From assembly GCA_017483765.1 (NCBI GenBank), contig JAFUVE010000081.1, positions 1 to 52,647 of the forward strand: a stretch of DNA of 52,647 nucleotides, read 5' to 3'. A model generated the notes under the pieces. The model did no database searches, was not told the DNA's origin, and worked only from the letters and a program-made list of their open reading frames with translations. Source of the DNA: Bacteroidaceae bacterium. GTDB taxonomy: Bacteria; Bacteroidota; Bacteroidia; Bacteroidales; Bacteroidaceae. Positions 8,349 to 16,776 of this stretch are shown piece after piece (positions within the stretch are counted from its first letter, which is position 1; every line of letters starts with the position of its first letter). Made by a program: the position numbers and the translations under genes.

Positions 8349-8634
8349 GAACTTTGAAGTTTGAAGTTTGAACTTTTGCCATCCGGACAGAGACGAGAAG
8401 TCAAGAAGACAAGAAGACGAGAAGACAAGACGATAGTCTGCTATGATCTGCATTCCATTGGAACAGAAGGTGAGGCAAGCTATTTTTTGATTCACTTGCC
8501 GCATGGCAAATTTCAAACTTCAAATTTCAAAGTCTCTGTCTTTTTGATGCTGTCCGGATGGTTAAATTTCAAAGTTCAAAGTCTATGACTTCTTGTCTTC
8601 ATCAAAACGAGGCAACTGATTTTTTACGGATATT
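8349..8634. repeat. Repeat-filled gap: inverted 7-bp arrays, 8-bp array and CCATCCGG modules
   Basis: No gene is seen here. A 7-bp array of GTTTGAA type (about 8350-8372) leads into CCATCCGGACAG (8379-8390). The exact complement CTGTCCGGATGG lies at about 8551-8562, followed by TTTCAAAGTTCAAAG, so the two ends form a long inverted repeat. Between them are five 8-mers of GACGAGAA type (8392-8431) and another 7-bp array preceded by CCGCATGG (about 8500-8531). The arm GACTTCTTGTCTTC (about 8587-8600) is complementary to part of the 8-mer array. Confidence 0.75.
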
Positions 8635-8676
8635 AAAGAGCGAAACCCAGGGCAATGGGTTTCGCTCTTTTTTTTG
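8635..8676 (+). terminator. Intrinsic terminator
   Basis: AAAGAGCGAAACCC (8635-8648) pairs perfectly with GGGTTTCGCTCTTT (8657-8670) around an 8-nt loop, followed by a T run. It ends the transcript of the secreted-protein gene and shields the GH3 gene. Confidence 0.88.
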
Positions 8677-8776
8677 ATGGTGCCTTCCAGTCCAAGAAAA
8701 TCGTGTAAACTAAGCGAAAAAACCGAAACATCAGCATTTTTTATTCAAAGAGCGTGAGGTTACGGACTTTTTTTCA

Positions 8777-8784
8777 TATATTTG
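8777..8784 (+). promoter_or_regulatory. -7 element of the GH3 gene
   Basis: TATATTTG followed by C matches TAnnTTTG, 28 nt before the start codon at 8812. No convincing TTTG box is seen at the usual distance. Confidence 0.55.
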
Positions 8785-8811
8785 CACGAGAATCGTTAAC
8801 ACCTAACTGTC

Positions 8812-11169
8812 ATGAAAAAAATCTTTGCTACAATCTTTTGCACAATCTGTATGGAAATGAACGTATTAGCGCAGAACGCGCCTCAACTGCGGGCCGACAA
8901 CATCGACGAGGTGATGAAGGCCATGACCCTCGAGGAGAAAGCCACGCTGCTCGTGGGCGGTGCCAACAACTTCTTCGGTGACAACGCCGTGGTGGGCGGT
9001 TCGGCAGAGACCGTTCCGGGAGCCGCCGGCACCACCGCCGCCATCCCCCGTCTGGGCATCCCGGGCACGATCCTGACCGACGGTCCGGCCGGCGTGCGCA
9101 TCAACCCCACGCGTAAAGGAAACCCGGACACCTACTACGCCACCGGCTTCCCCATCGGCACCGCCATTGCCAGCACCTGGAACACCGCGCTGGCAGAGGA
9201 GATCGGACGGGCCATCGGAAAGGAAGTGAAGGAATACCACTGCGACGTGATTCTCGGTCCTGGCATGAACCTCCACCGCAACCCCTTGTGCGGACGGAAC
9301 TTCGAGTATTACTCCGAAGACCCGTTGGTGACCGGCAAGATCGCCGCCGCCTACGTCAACGGCGTGCAGTCCGAGGGGGCAGGCACAAGCATCAAGCACT
9401 TCGCCGTCAACTCGCAGGAGACGAAACGTACGAGCGTGGACGAGCGTGTGTCGCAGCGTGCCGCACGCGAGCTCTACCTGAAAGGGTTCGAGATTGCCGT
9501 ACGTGAGAGCCAGCCCTGGACCGTGATGTCGTCCTACAACATCATCAACGGGCAGTTCGCCCAGGGCAACCACGACCTGCTGACGAAAATCCTGCGCGAC
9601 GACTGGGGCTTCCAAGGCATCGTGATGACCGACTGGATCGGCATCCGCCAGGGCCTGCCCACCATCACGGAAGTGAAGGCCGGCAACGACCTCATGGAGC
9701 CGGGACAGCCCAAGCAGGTGAAGGAAATCATCGCGGGCGTGGAAAACGGTGAGCTCGACATCGCCGACGTGGACCGCAACGTGCGTCGTATGCTAGAGTA
9801 TATCGTGAAGACACCCACCTTCAAGCAATATCCTGCCACCAACAAGCCCGACCTCAAGGCTCATGCCGAAATCACGCGTCGTGTGGCCAACGAAGGCATC
9901 GTGCTGTTGAAAAACAACGGGGGCGTTCTGCCCTTCTCCTCGTCCGTCAACACCGTGTCGCTCTTCGGCATCAGCTCGTATGAGTTTCTGTCAGGCGGAA
10001 CCGGCTCGGGCTGCGTACACACGCCCTATGTGGTCGACCTCGTTCAGGGACTGTCCAACGCAGGTATCCAGACCACCAAAGAGCTGACAGAGATCTACCG
10101 CAAGTACGTGGACTTCGCGAGACTGAAATACGAGGCCGACCGCGACCCGTCGAAGTGGTTCCAGCGTGCCGAGTTCGGTCAGCAGAAATTCCCGGAGATG
10201 GAGGTGAGCGCCCGCTGCGCCATGAAAGAGGCGAAAAACGGCGATGCCGCCATCATCACCATCGGGCGCCAGGCGGGCGAAGGCATCGACCGCGATGTCG
10301 ACACCGAGTTCTGCCTCACCGAGCAGGAGCGTCAGATGATCATGGACGTAAGCAACTACTTCCACCAGGAGGGCAAGCCTGTCATCGTGGTCATCAACTC
10401 CGGTTCAGTCATAGAGACTGCCTCGTGGAAGAACTATGCCGACGCCATCATCGTGGCATGGCAGCCGGGAGAGGAAGGGGGCAACAGCCTGGCCGACATC
10501 CTCACGGGAAAAACGTCGCCGTCGGGCAAGCTGACGATGACATGGCCGGTGGCTGTCACCGACCATCCGTCCACACGCAACTTCCCTGACACCAGCATAC
10601 CGATCTACAACTACTCAGAAAGCACCAACTATGGTGGAAAAGTGTCTGGTTACCAGTTCACCAACCACGAAGAGGATATCTACGTGGGTTACCGCTATTT
10701 CGACTCATTCAACAGGGAAGTGAGCTACCCCTTCGGCTTCGGCCTCTCCTACACCACTTTCGCCTACGAGAAACCAGCGGTCAGCATCAAAGGTGAGGAC
10801 ATCGAAGTGAGCGTCAGCGTCAGGAACACAGGCAGCCGTGCCGGCAAGGAAGTGGTGCAGGTGTATGTCAGTGCGCCTGCTGGCAGCATGGAGAAACCGG
10901 TGAAGGAGCTGAAAGCCTTCGGCAAGACGCGTGAGTTGCAGCCCGGCGAGAGCGAGACGCTGAAGATGCGCCTGCAGCGCCGTGACCTCGCCTCTTTCGA
11001 CGAGAGCCAGTCAGCATGGGTGGTGGACGAAGGTAGCTACCAGTTCCTTTTCGCCGCCTCTGCCGCCGATGTCCGTTGTAGTGCCACACTCAAAGTCAGT
11101 GGCATGACCGAGAAGACCAGCAACGCACTGGCCCCGAAAGGCGAGCTGAAGCTGCTGAGGAAAAAGTAA
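8812..11169 (+). CDS. Glycoside hydrolase family 3, beta-glucosidase type
   Basis: 785 residues with a signal peptide ending near LAQN (about 20-22), so it is periplasmic or surface-exposed. GH3 enzymes release terminal beta-linked glucose or xylose by a retaining mechanism. The N-terminal catalytic barrel shows LTDGPAGVR (89-97), KHFAVNSQE (195-203) and IVMTDW (270-275), where Asp274 is the expected nucleophile. The second domain (about 380-590) holds the glycine-rich (alpha/beta)6 part, and the C-terminus (about 650-740) is a fibronectin III-like domain (GKEVVQVYVSAP). The length is normal for three-domain GH3. No SusC/SusD or other PUL genes are adjacent, so the natural glycan cannot be inferred. 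The gene has its own promoter element and ends just before a terminator hairpin. Confidence 0.93.
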   Translation: MKKIFATIFCTICMEMNVLAQNAPQLRADNIDEVMKAMTLEEKATLLVGGANNFFGDNAVVGGSAETVPGAAGTTAAIPRLGIPGTILTDGPAGVRINPTRKGNPDTYYATGFPIGTAIASTWNTALAEEIGRAIGKEVKEYHCDVILGPGMNLHRNPLCGRNFEYYSEDPLVTGKIAAAYVNGVQSEGAGTSIKHFAVNSQETKRTSVDERVSQRAARELYLKGFEIAVRESQPWTVMSSYNIINGQFAQGNHDLLTKILRDDWGFQGIVMTDWIGIRQGLPTITEVKAGNDLMEPGQPKQVKEIIAGVENGELDIADVDRNVRRMLEYIVKTPTFKQYPATNKPDLKAHAEITRRVANEGIVLLKNNGGVLPFSSSVNTVSLFGISSYEFLSGGTGSGCVHTPYVVDLVQGLSNAGIQTTKELTEIYRKYVDFARLKYEADRDPSKWFQRAEFGQQKFPEMEVSARCAMKEAKNGDAAIITIGRQAGEGIDRDVDTEFCLTEQERQMIMDVSNYFHQEGKPVIVVINSGSVIETASWKNYADAIIVAWQPGEEGGNSLADILTGKTSPSGKLTMTWPVAVTDHPSTRNFPDTSIPIYNYSESTNYGGKVSGYQFTNHEEDIYVGYRYFDSFNREVSYPFGFGLSYTTFAYEKPAVSIKGEDIEVSVSVRNTGSRAGKEVVQVYVSAPAGSMEKPVKELKAFGKTRELQPGESETLKMRLQRRDLASFDESQSAWVVDEGSYQFLFAASAADVRCSATLKVSGMTEKTSNALAPKGELKLLRKK

Positions 11170-11191
11170 ATGAGACTTTTGCGCGATGAGC

Positions 11192-11209
11192 GACCGTGCT
11201 TCGCCGGTC
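11192..11209. repeat. Single hairpin of the dispersed two-hairpin family
   Basis: GACCG...CGGTC around TGCTTCGC is the first hairpin of the element seen at 3056-3120, with a compensatory G-C to A-T change in its stem. Confidence 0.6.
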
Positions 11210-11219
11210 AAATGAAAAT

Positions 11220-11260
11220 TGTCCACGAACGGCTGAAAATGCTGTTCATGGACATTTTTT
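11220..11260. terminator. Terminator after the GH3 gene
   Basis: TGTCCACGAACGGC (11220-11233) pairs with GCTGTTCATGGACA (11241-11254, one wobble and one mismatch), followed by a T run and preceded by AAAATT. Confidence 0.8.
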
Positions 11261-11314
11261 TAATGACAAGACTATGGTTTCTCTTTGCTTGCTTCGTGTT
11301 GATGCAAGGCCGCC

Positions 11315-12883
11315 CTACCCTTTCTCTATGATGCAGGTGTGCTGCTTGCTTTCCTTGTCGTAGTTGAGGCCGACGAGGAGGATGTCGGAAGTGTGCTGGC
11401 TTACTTGCTCGATGTATTTGCGTTCTTTGATCTGCCGGATGGCCTCCTCTGCGGAGTGTCCCTGCTTGAACTCGATGATGAGTGCCGGCTTGTCGACGTT
11501 CTTGCGGGGAATAAAGACCATGTCTGCGAAGCCGTAGCCAGTAGGCAACTCGCGATGGATGACGTAGTCGTTGCGTGCGTAGTAGTATGCGAGGCTGATG
11601 ACGCAGGCGAGGGAATTCTCGTCGTTGTAGGAGAGGATGCTGGTCTCCTGACTGTGGATGGCATCGAGTCCACATGCCACCGCCTCGGTATTCATCCAGA
11701 GCGTCTGCTGAAGCAACCGTTCCGACTGTTGGATGGCATCTATCACGATATTCCAGTCCGTCTCCTCCACCGCGTTGCGTAGCTCCTCCCCCACCTCCAT
11801 GTTCGGCACATAGCATTGACTGCAGGTCCGGTCGAAGGTGAGATACCCCAGATGGATCAACACGGTCAGCACCTCGTCGCGGTTGCGGACGATGGACATG
11901 TCGTTCTGGAACTTTGTCGTGTTCACACGGATATGAGCCCCCGACAGCAAGGCAATGACATCATCCTTCAGCCCTTTGTAGTTCAAACGTATATAATCAG
12001 CGACAGACTCGAACGCGCCCGTGCTTGACCAGAAGCTTTGACAAAATCCTTCTCTCAACGCCATCATTACCGAGTTTGGATTGAACATCTTCGACACACC
12101 ACCTATCTGATAGCCGTCGTACCATTTCTCTAGGTCATTATAGTCCATGCCGTGTTTGGCAGCCAAAGCTTTCACCTCATCCACAGTAAAACCGAAATAG
12201 GAGGCCATGTTCTTAGGTGCCACCATCGAATACTCCCAAAAGTTGTTGAGCGCCGACTCCGTTTTATATTTCTTGATGGGAAGGATGCCAGTCATATAGA
12301 CACCGGCGAAGACCGTCAGGCCGTCGGAGCTCTTGAACATGCTCCGGAGCCAGTTCACAAATTTGTCAATCACTTCTTTCTCGGCCTCAAATTCGCGGAG
12401 GATGGCATCCCACTCGTAGATGATGAAGACGAACATATCGCCCGTCCTGTCGTTGACAGTCAGAAGATAGTCAATCAGTCTGTCATCCTCTTCCATGGGC
12501 ACGTCGGGATAGGCCTCGCTCAGGTCCTTTCTTATCGCACTGTCAATCTGGCTGACTATATCCTTATTCCTGTCCTTAGTCATGAATGAGGTCATATCCA
12601 GGTAGAGAACCGGATATTTGTTCAGGTGCTCCTCAAACGTGGGATCCGATGCGATTTCCAGTCCGGCGAACAATTCGCGTGATTGGCACGAGCGGTCGTA
12701 GTAGGCGCAGAGCATTTTGGCCGCCATCGACTTGCCGAACCGGCGGCAGCGTGTGACGCAACTGTATCTGAACTCAGTATATAACGTGTCGTTCACCACA
12801 CGGATAAGGCCACTCTTGTCCACGTATTCACTTCTGAGCGTGCTGGAAAACCACTTATTCCCTTTATTGATATACTTTCCCAT
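11315..12883 (-). CDS. AAA-ATPase-like/PD-(D/E)XK nuclease family protein, altered Walker B
   Basis: 522 residues from MGKYINKG. The N-terminal AAA-ATPase-like domain has a Walker A-like RRFGKS at 47-52 and a Walker B region FVFIIYEWDAI at about 150-160. Family members usually have IIDEWD; here Asp is Tyr155 (TAC instead of GAC), which may impair ATP hydrolysis. The C-terminal PD-(D/E)XK-type domain shows GFADMVF and ALIIEFKQG (the D...ExK core). The family is abundant in Bacteroidales and has no settled function. Start 12883 is preferred to 12904 because a promoter -7 box (12902-12909) overlaps the upstream ATG. It is unrelated at sequence level to its neighbour at 13161 beyond the shared architecture. 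Confidence 0.88.
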   Translation of the reverse strand: MGKYINKGNKWFSSTLRSEYVDKSGLIRVVNDTLYTEFRYSCVTRCRRFGKSMAAKMLCAYYDRSCQSRELFAGLEIASDPTFEEHLNKYPVLYLDMTSFMTKDRNKDIVSQIDSAIRKDLSEAYPDVPMEEDDRLIDYLLTVNDRTGDMFVFIIYEWDAILREFEAEKEVIDKFVNWLRSMFKSSDGLTVFAGVYMTGILPIKKYKTESALNNFWEYSMVAPKNMASYFGFTVDEVKALAAKHGMDYNDLEKWYDGYQIGGVSKMFNPNSVMMALREGFCQSFWSSTGAFESVADYIRLNYKGLKDDVIALLSGAHIRVNTTKFQNDMSIVRNRDEVLTVLIHLGYLTFDRTCSQCYVPNMEVGEELRNAVEETDWNIVIDAIQQSERLLQQTLWMNTEAVACGLDAIHSQETSILSYNDENSLACVISLAYYYARNDYVIHRELPTGYGFADMVFIPRKNVDKPALIIEFKQGHSAEEAIRQIKERKYIEQVSQHTSDILLVGLNYDKESKQHTCIIEKG

Positions 12884-12901
12884 ATATTCGCTTATTTCTT
12901 G

Positions 12902-12909
12902 CAAATATA
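12902..12909 (-). promoter_or_regulatory. -7 element of the 522-aa ATPase gene
   Basis: The minus strand reads TATATTTG followed by C, matching TAnnTTTG, 19 nt upstream of the chosen start at 12883. It implies a very short leader. Confidence 0.55.
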
Positions 12910-13046
12910 CTAATTTTTCACGTAAAACAAGTGATTATGGGGATTTTTTAACTCAATAATGTATTTTATGGACGACAAAGAAGAGCTGACGACAGAGGTC
13001 ATCGACCTTCATTTCGGATTCGGCTCACAACGGACCTGAGCGCATT

Positions 13047-13130
13047 CTGCTTCCGACGCCTGGAGACGTCGGTTCCTACAACTCCGTTGCGCCACCAGTC
13101 GGGCACATATACACAAACCATGTGTAGGAA
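13047..13130. repeat. Inverted-repeat element between two ATPase genes
   Basis: GTTCCTACA (about 13072-13080) and TGTAGGAAC (about 13121-13129) are complementary ends about 58 bp apart, and a smaller hairpin CCGACG...CGTCGG (about 13051-13070) lies to the left. The segment resembles a small palindromic repeat. No gene is seen here apart from a 23-codon frame at 12968-13039. Confidence 0.45.
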
Positions 13131-13160
13131 CGAGATTCTGAATCAGCAAGAGTACATACA

Positions 13161-14765
13161 CTATTCACATAAAACTGACTTCCAGTCAGTGATGTTGCGC
13201 TCTGCAGAGGAGAAAGAGATGCCTACCTTCACCACGGGCCGTCCGTCCAGACGGTATTTCTCGGCGTAGCCGCGTTCGTCGATTTGCCGTAGGGCGGCAT
13301 CAACCGTGTCGTCGTACTTGACTTCCATCACATAGATGCCAAGCGGCATACTCAGAACGATATCGGAACGGCCCTTGGCTGAAGCCATCTCCGAACTGAC
13401 ATCGGCTCCAAAGGCCTTCAGCAGCGTGTACAGAATCACATGGTAGTGGCACTCATTCTTGTTGTCGAGATAATAAGGGATGCTGGCGAAGAACGTCTTT
13501 ATCGCCTCAATAAAAGCCGGCAGGTCGTCCGTGTCTCGGAAGTCGTAGTAAGCGTCGAGGAACACGTTCTTCTCCTCGGAGTCAGGCTGCATGTTCGTGA
13601 TGAGCCGGAACAGGTTGTCGGCGAATCCTATGCGCACCTCCTCGTTGGGAAAGTCCAGCGTATACATGTTGCGGTCGGCACGGTAGTCCTTGATAGTCAG
13701 GTAGCCGCTCTGGTAGAGCACAGGCAACGGACTCTTGTAGCTGTCGAAAGAAAGGTTGAAAGCATTCTCTGGGCAGCGGCTGCCCTCAAGAGATGTCAGA
13801 CGATGTAGAGGCATCTGAGAGAGCATGTCTATAAGCGCGGTGGGTGTGGCACTCTCAAACCAGTAGTTTCCCAGCTCAGCAGAGTCGAATGCGTTCACCA
13901 CGCTGTAGGGATTATATACATCCGTCAGCCGCTTGCTGAAATGGTAGCCGTCGTACTTCTGCTTCAACGCCGCGAGGGTGTCGTCATAGCTCTCGCCTCT
14001 TTCTTCCGCCAGCAACTTGATATCCTCCCGCATCGCGGTGGTCAGCTCATGCTCTGTGATTCCACAAATGCCGTCATAGTCATTACGCATAGAGATATTC
14101 GTGAGTTGGTTCAGCTGGCTGAAGATGCCCATCTGAGAGAATTTCGAGATGCCTGTGATAAAGATGAACCGGAGGTGGTCGTCCAGTCCCTTCAGAGGAG
14201 CAAACAAGCCAGAGAATGTATTACGGATTGCCTCCACCTTCTTCGTGTCTCCGATGGCTTTCAGCATCTGGTTGTCGTACTCATCAACCAGCACCACCAC
14301 CTTCTTGCCGGTCGTTGCATGGGCGGCCTTGATTATTTCCGCTAAACGTCCGCTGTCGGCCTGAAGGGAATTATCGACACGGTAAATCTGCTCGTATTCC
14401 GACAAGGATTTGTCGATATACTCCTCCAGTGTGTCTTGTTCGTTCTTGCCCACCTGGCTGAAGTCAAAACGCAGGACAGGGTATTTCTCCCATTCCCAGT
14501 CAGTGGTGGCGATAAACAGTCGGGGCTGAACCGTGCCGTCTTTCATCGTGATTTCCTCGAAGAGCTCACGGCGTCCCTCAAATACAGCCTGGAGCGTGGA
14601 TATCAGCAATGACTTGCCGAAACGACGGGGACGGCTCAGGAAATAGGGTTTTCCTGATGACAGCAACTTGTAGATATAGGGTGTCTTATCGACATAGACA
14701 TATCCATCTGTACGAACCTCCTCAAAGCTCTGTACACCTGCGGGGTATTTTCTCTTTCCTGCCAT
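13161..14765 (-). CDS. AAA-ATPase-like/PD-(D/E)XK nuclease family protein (paralog A)
   Basis: 534 residues. RRFGKS at 47-52 is the Walker A-type loop, KVVVLVDEYD near 170-180 is Walker B, and the C-terminal nuclease-like domain shows GRSDIVLSMPLGIYVMEVK (D...ExK). It is very similar over its whole length to the protein at 44564-46165, and the DNA similarity continues into the upstream region. The C-terminal homology stops after ...NITDWKSV; each paralog then runs into different flanking DNA. The stop here lies next to a small palindrome (ACTGACT...AGTCAGT). This suggests recent duplication or gene conversion with repeats at the 3' ends. Biochemical role unknown. Confidence 0.9.
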   Translation of the reverse strand: MAGKRKYPAGVQSFEEVRTDGYVYVDKTPYIYKLLSSGKPYFLSRPRRFGKSLLISTLQAVFEGRRELFEEITMKDGTVQPRLFIATTDWEWEKYPVLRFDFSQVGKNEQDTLEEYIDKSLSEYEQIYRVDNSLQADSGRLAEIIKAAHATTGKKVVVLVDEYDNQMLKAIGDTKKVEAIRNTFSGLFAPLKGLDDHLRFIFITGISKFSQMGIFSQLNQLTNISMRNDYDGICGITEHELTTAMREDIKLLAEERGESYDDTLAALKQKYDGYHFSKRLTDVYNPYSVVNAFDSAELGNYWFESATPTALIDMLSQMPLHRLTSLEGSRCPENAFNLSFDSYKSPLPVLYQSGYLTIKDYRADRNMYTLDFPNEEVRIGFADNLFRLITNMQPDSEEKNVFLDAYYDFRDTDDLPAFIEAIKTFFASIPYYLDNKNECHYHVILYTLLKAFGADVSSEMASAKGRSDIVLSMPLGIYVMEVKYDDTVDAALRQIDERGYAEKYRLDGRPVVKVGISFSSAERNITDWKSVLCE

Positions 14766-14953
14766 AACTTGCTATTTTTCTGCGAAGATACAAAAATTCG
14801 TGTGAATGATGAAATATTTTCCACGAATTTCATGGAATAATTTTTCCATCGATTACCCGAAATGAATTTGGAATACGGAACAGAACACCATACCAAATCA
14901 TGATTCTCAAATTCTTGACAACAAAACATCAATTCTCAAATTCTTCTTGATAA
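14766..14953. other. Non-coding gap upstream of paralog A
   Basis: The first 75 bp match the upstream region of the paralog at 46166-46240 and of the relic at 4392-4470, so they belong to the duplicated unit. Further on, ATTCTCAAATTCTT occurs twice (about 14903 and 14935), each followed closely by GACAACAAAA or GATAACAAAA. No coding potential is seen. Confidence 0.6.
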
Positions 14954-14999
14954 CAAAAAAATCATCCCTGGACCGCACCCATGGCAGTCCGGGGATGAA
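14954..14999 (-). terminator. Terminator of the DUF4827-glmM operon
   Basis: CATCCCTGGAC (14963-14973) and GTCCGGGGATG (14987-14997) form a hairpin with one internal mismatch; on the minus strand it is followed by a run of seven T. Confidence 0.82.
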
Positions 15000-15073
15000 T
15001 GTATTTATCGTGTTGTCCGTCGGTCTCTCCAGTCAGTAGCAAGCTGAACAATCACGTCAGAACAAACTGACAA

Positions 15074-16468
15074 TTACTTCAGGGAGTAGACCACGTCCAT
15101 GATTTTCTTTCCGATTTCATCGGCTTCCTGCTCTGTCTGAGCCTCGGAATAGACGCGGATGATAGGCTCGGTGTTCGACTTGCGCAGGTGAACCCACTTC
15201 TCCGGGAAGTCCAGCTTCACGCCGTCGATATCGTTGACCTCCACGGCAGGGTCGGAGGCATACATCTCCTTCACCTTGCAGAGGATGGCATCCACGTCGG
15301 TGGTCGGCTCGAGGTCGATACGGTTCTTCGCGATGGCATAGTTCGGATAAGTGGCACGCAGCTCGCTCACCTTCTTTCCCTCGTGAGCCAGATGACTGAG
15401 GAAGAGGGCGATACCCACGAGCGCGTCGCGGCCGTAGTGTGCCTCCGGATAGATGACTCCTCCGTTGCCCTCACCACCAATGACGGCACCCGTCTCCTTC
15501 ATCTTCGTCACCACGTTCACCTCACCCACTGCAGCGGCATTGTAGTCCTTGCCATAACGGCGGGTGACGTCGCGCAGGGCACGCGTGGAGCTGAGGTTGC
15601 TCACTGTGTTGCCCGGCGTATGCTTCAAGATATAGTCAGCCACCGTCACGAGCGTGTACTCCTCGCCGTACATCTTTCCGTCCTCCTGGATGAACGCCAG
15701 ACGGTCGACGTCTGGATCCACCACGAACGCCACGTCGTGCTCGCCCTTTGCCATGAGCGACATGATGTCGGAAAGGTTTTTCTCCAGCGGCTCCGGGTTA
15801 TGCTGGAAGTCGCCTGAAGGGTCGTCGTAGAGCGGAGTGACTGTCTCCACGCCCAGCTGCTTCAGCAGTTTGGGCAGGATGATTCCGCCCACGGAGTTGA
15901 TGGAGTCGAACGCCACCTTGAATCCCGCCGCCTTGATGGCCGGCACGTCCACCAGCTTCAGTCCGAGCACCATGTCGATATGCTTCTGGTCGTAGGTGTC
16001 GTCCTCGCGGTAATGCCCCATATGATCCACGTCGGCATAGTCGAAATCCTCCGCCTCAGCGATTCTAAGCACCTCGTTGCCCTCGGCGGCATTGAGGAAC
16101 TCACCGTCCTGGTTGAGCAGCTTGAGCGCGTTCCAGTGGCGCGGATTATGGGATGCGGTGATGATGATGCCGCCACAGGCCAGCTCCATCGTCACGGCAA
16201 TCTCCGTGGTAGGAGTCGAGGCAAGGCCGATGTTCACCACATCAAAGCCCATACCCATGAGCGTGCCGCAAACCACGTTCTTCACCATCTCGCCCGAAAT
16301 GCGGGCATCGCGGCCCACCACAATCTTGTTGGTCGTCACCTTCGTGGTGCGACGGATAAGCGTGGCGTAAGCCGACGTGAACTTCACGATATCCAGCGGA
16401 TTCAGACCCTCACCGGCACGACCGCCGATGGTTCCTCTGATTCCGGAAATTGACTTGATTAAACTCAT
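15074..16468 (-). CDS. glmM: Phosphoglucosamine mutase / alpha-D-phosphohexomutase
   Basis: 464 residues. It interconverts glucosamine 6-phosphate and glucosamine 1-phosphate on the way to UDP-GlcNAc for peptidoglycan and glycan synthesis. The phosphoserine loop ITASHNPRHWNALK (about 103-116, Ser106), the metal loop DPDVDR (251-256), the sugar-binding GEGNGG and the phosphate-binding RKSNTEPIIRVYSE near the C-terminus are all in order. The opening SISGIRGTIGG also fits GlmM. Phosphomannomutase activity cannot be excluded from sequence. It lies downstream of the DUF4827 gene on the same strand, a pairing common in Bacteroidales. A 308-bp repeat-rich leader separates them. Confidence 0.9.
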   Translation of the reverse strand: MSLIKSISGIRGTIGGRAGEGLNPLDIVKFTSAYATLIRRTTKVTTNKIVVGRDARISGEMVKNVVCGTLMGMGFDVVNIGLASTPTTEIAVTMELACGGIIITASHNPRHWNALKLLNQDGEFLNAAEGNEVLRIAEAEDFDYADVDHMGHYREDDTYDQKHIDMVLGLKLVDVPAIKAAGFKVAFDSINSVGGIILPKLLKQLGVETVTPLYDDPSGDFQHNPEPLEKNLSDIMSLMAKGEHDVAFVVDPDVDRLAFIQEDGKMYGEEYTLVTVADYILKHTPGNTVSNLSSTRALRDVTRRYGKDYNAAAVGEVNVVTKMKETGAVIGGEGNGGVIYPEAHYGRDALVGIALFLSHLAHEGKKVSELRATYPNYAIAKNRIDLEPTTDVDAILCKVKEMYASDPAVEVNDIDGVKLDFPEKWVHLRKSNTEPIIRVYSEAQTEQEADEIGKKIMDVVYSLK

Positions 16469-16519
16469 CTTATTTATTTACGATTTAACGATTTATTTCA
16501 TGAACTTTGTCACGACTTG

Positions 16520-16546
16520 GCAAAGCTTAAGCAAGCTTAGCTTTGC
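16520..16546. repeat. 27-nt imperfect palindrome (copy 3)
   Basis: GCAAAGC pairs with GCTTTGC and TAAGC with GCTTA around AA, with one bulge. It is followed by ACTCGCTGCTCC, the same 12 bases that follow copy 2 at 3278-3289. Confidence 0.7.
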
Positions 16547-16586
16547 ACTCGCTGCTCCAAAGTTTTCCGATTTACTATTTATTTTT

Positions 16587-16642
16587 TTTTTCGATTTTTC
16601 GAGGATTCGATATTTCGAGAAATCGATACTTCGAGGAATCGA
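16587..16642. repeat. 8-bp tandem array, NNNNTCGA x7, upstream of glmM
   Basis: Seven exactly phased 8-mers end in TCGA (TTTTTCGA, TTTTTCGA, GGATTCGA, TATTTCGA, GAAATCGA, TACTTCGA, GGAATCGA). The first four bases vary while TCGA is invariant. A 7-bp AAACCTC-type array follows at about 16670-16697. Confidence 0.88.
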
Positions 16643-16708
16643 AAAAAATCATCACCCAAAGTAACTCTAAATTTCAAACCTCAAACCTCAATTTTCGTGC
16701 AAGCGAAC

Positions 16709-16735
16709 ACAAAGCCAAGCTTGCTTGAGCTTTGT
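16709..16735. repeat. 27-nt imperfect palindrome (copy 4, inverted)
   Basis: ACAAAGC pairs with GCTTTGT and CAAGC with GCTTG around a TT loop with one bulged A; it is the reverse-complement orientation of copies 1-3. Confidence 0.7.
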
Positions 16736-16776
16736 TGAGTGCAGCCGAAAATCATGTCAATAAATTTCAAAATATT

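Noticed and set aside
12968-13039. 23-codon frame starting MDDKEELTTEVIDLHFG
   Set aside because: It looks protein-like but is too short to assign, with no promoter or partner. It may be a fragment.
14900-14956. Two ATTCTCAAATTCTT copies as a further ATPase-linked array
   Set aside because: Only two imperfect copies, and they lie next to the glmM terminator; too little to claim.
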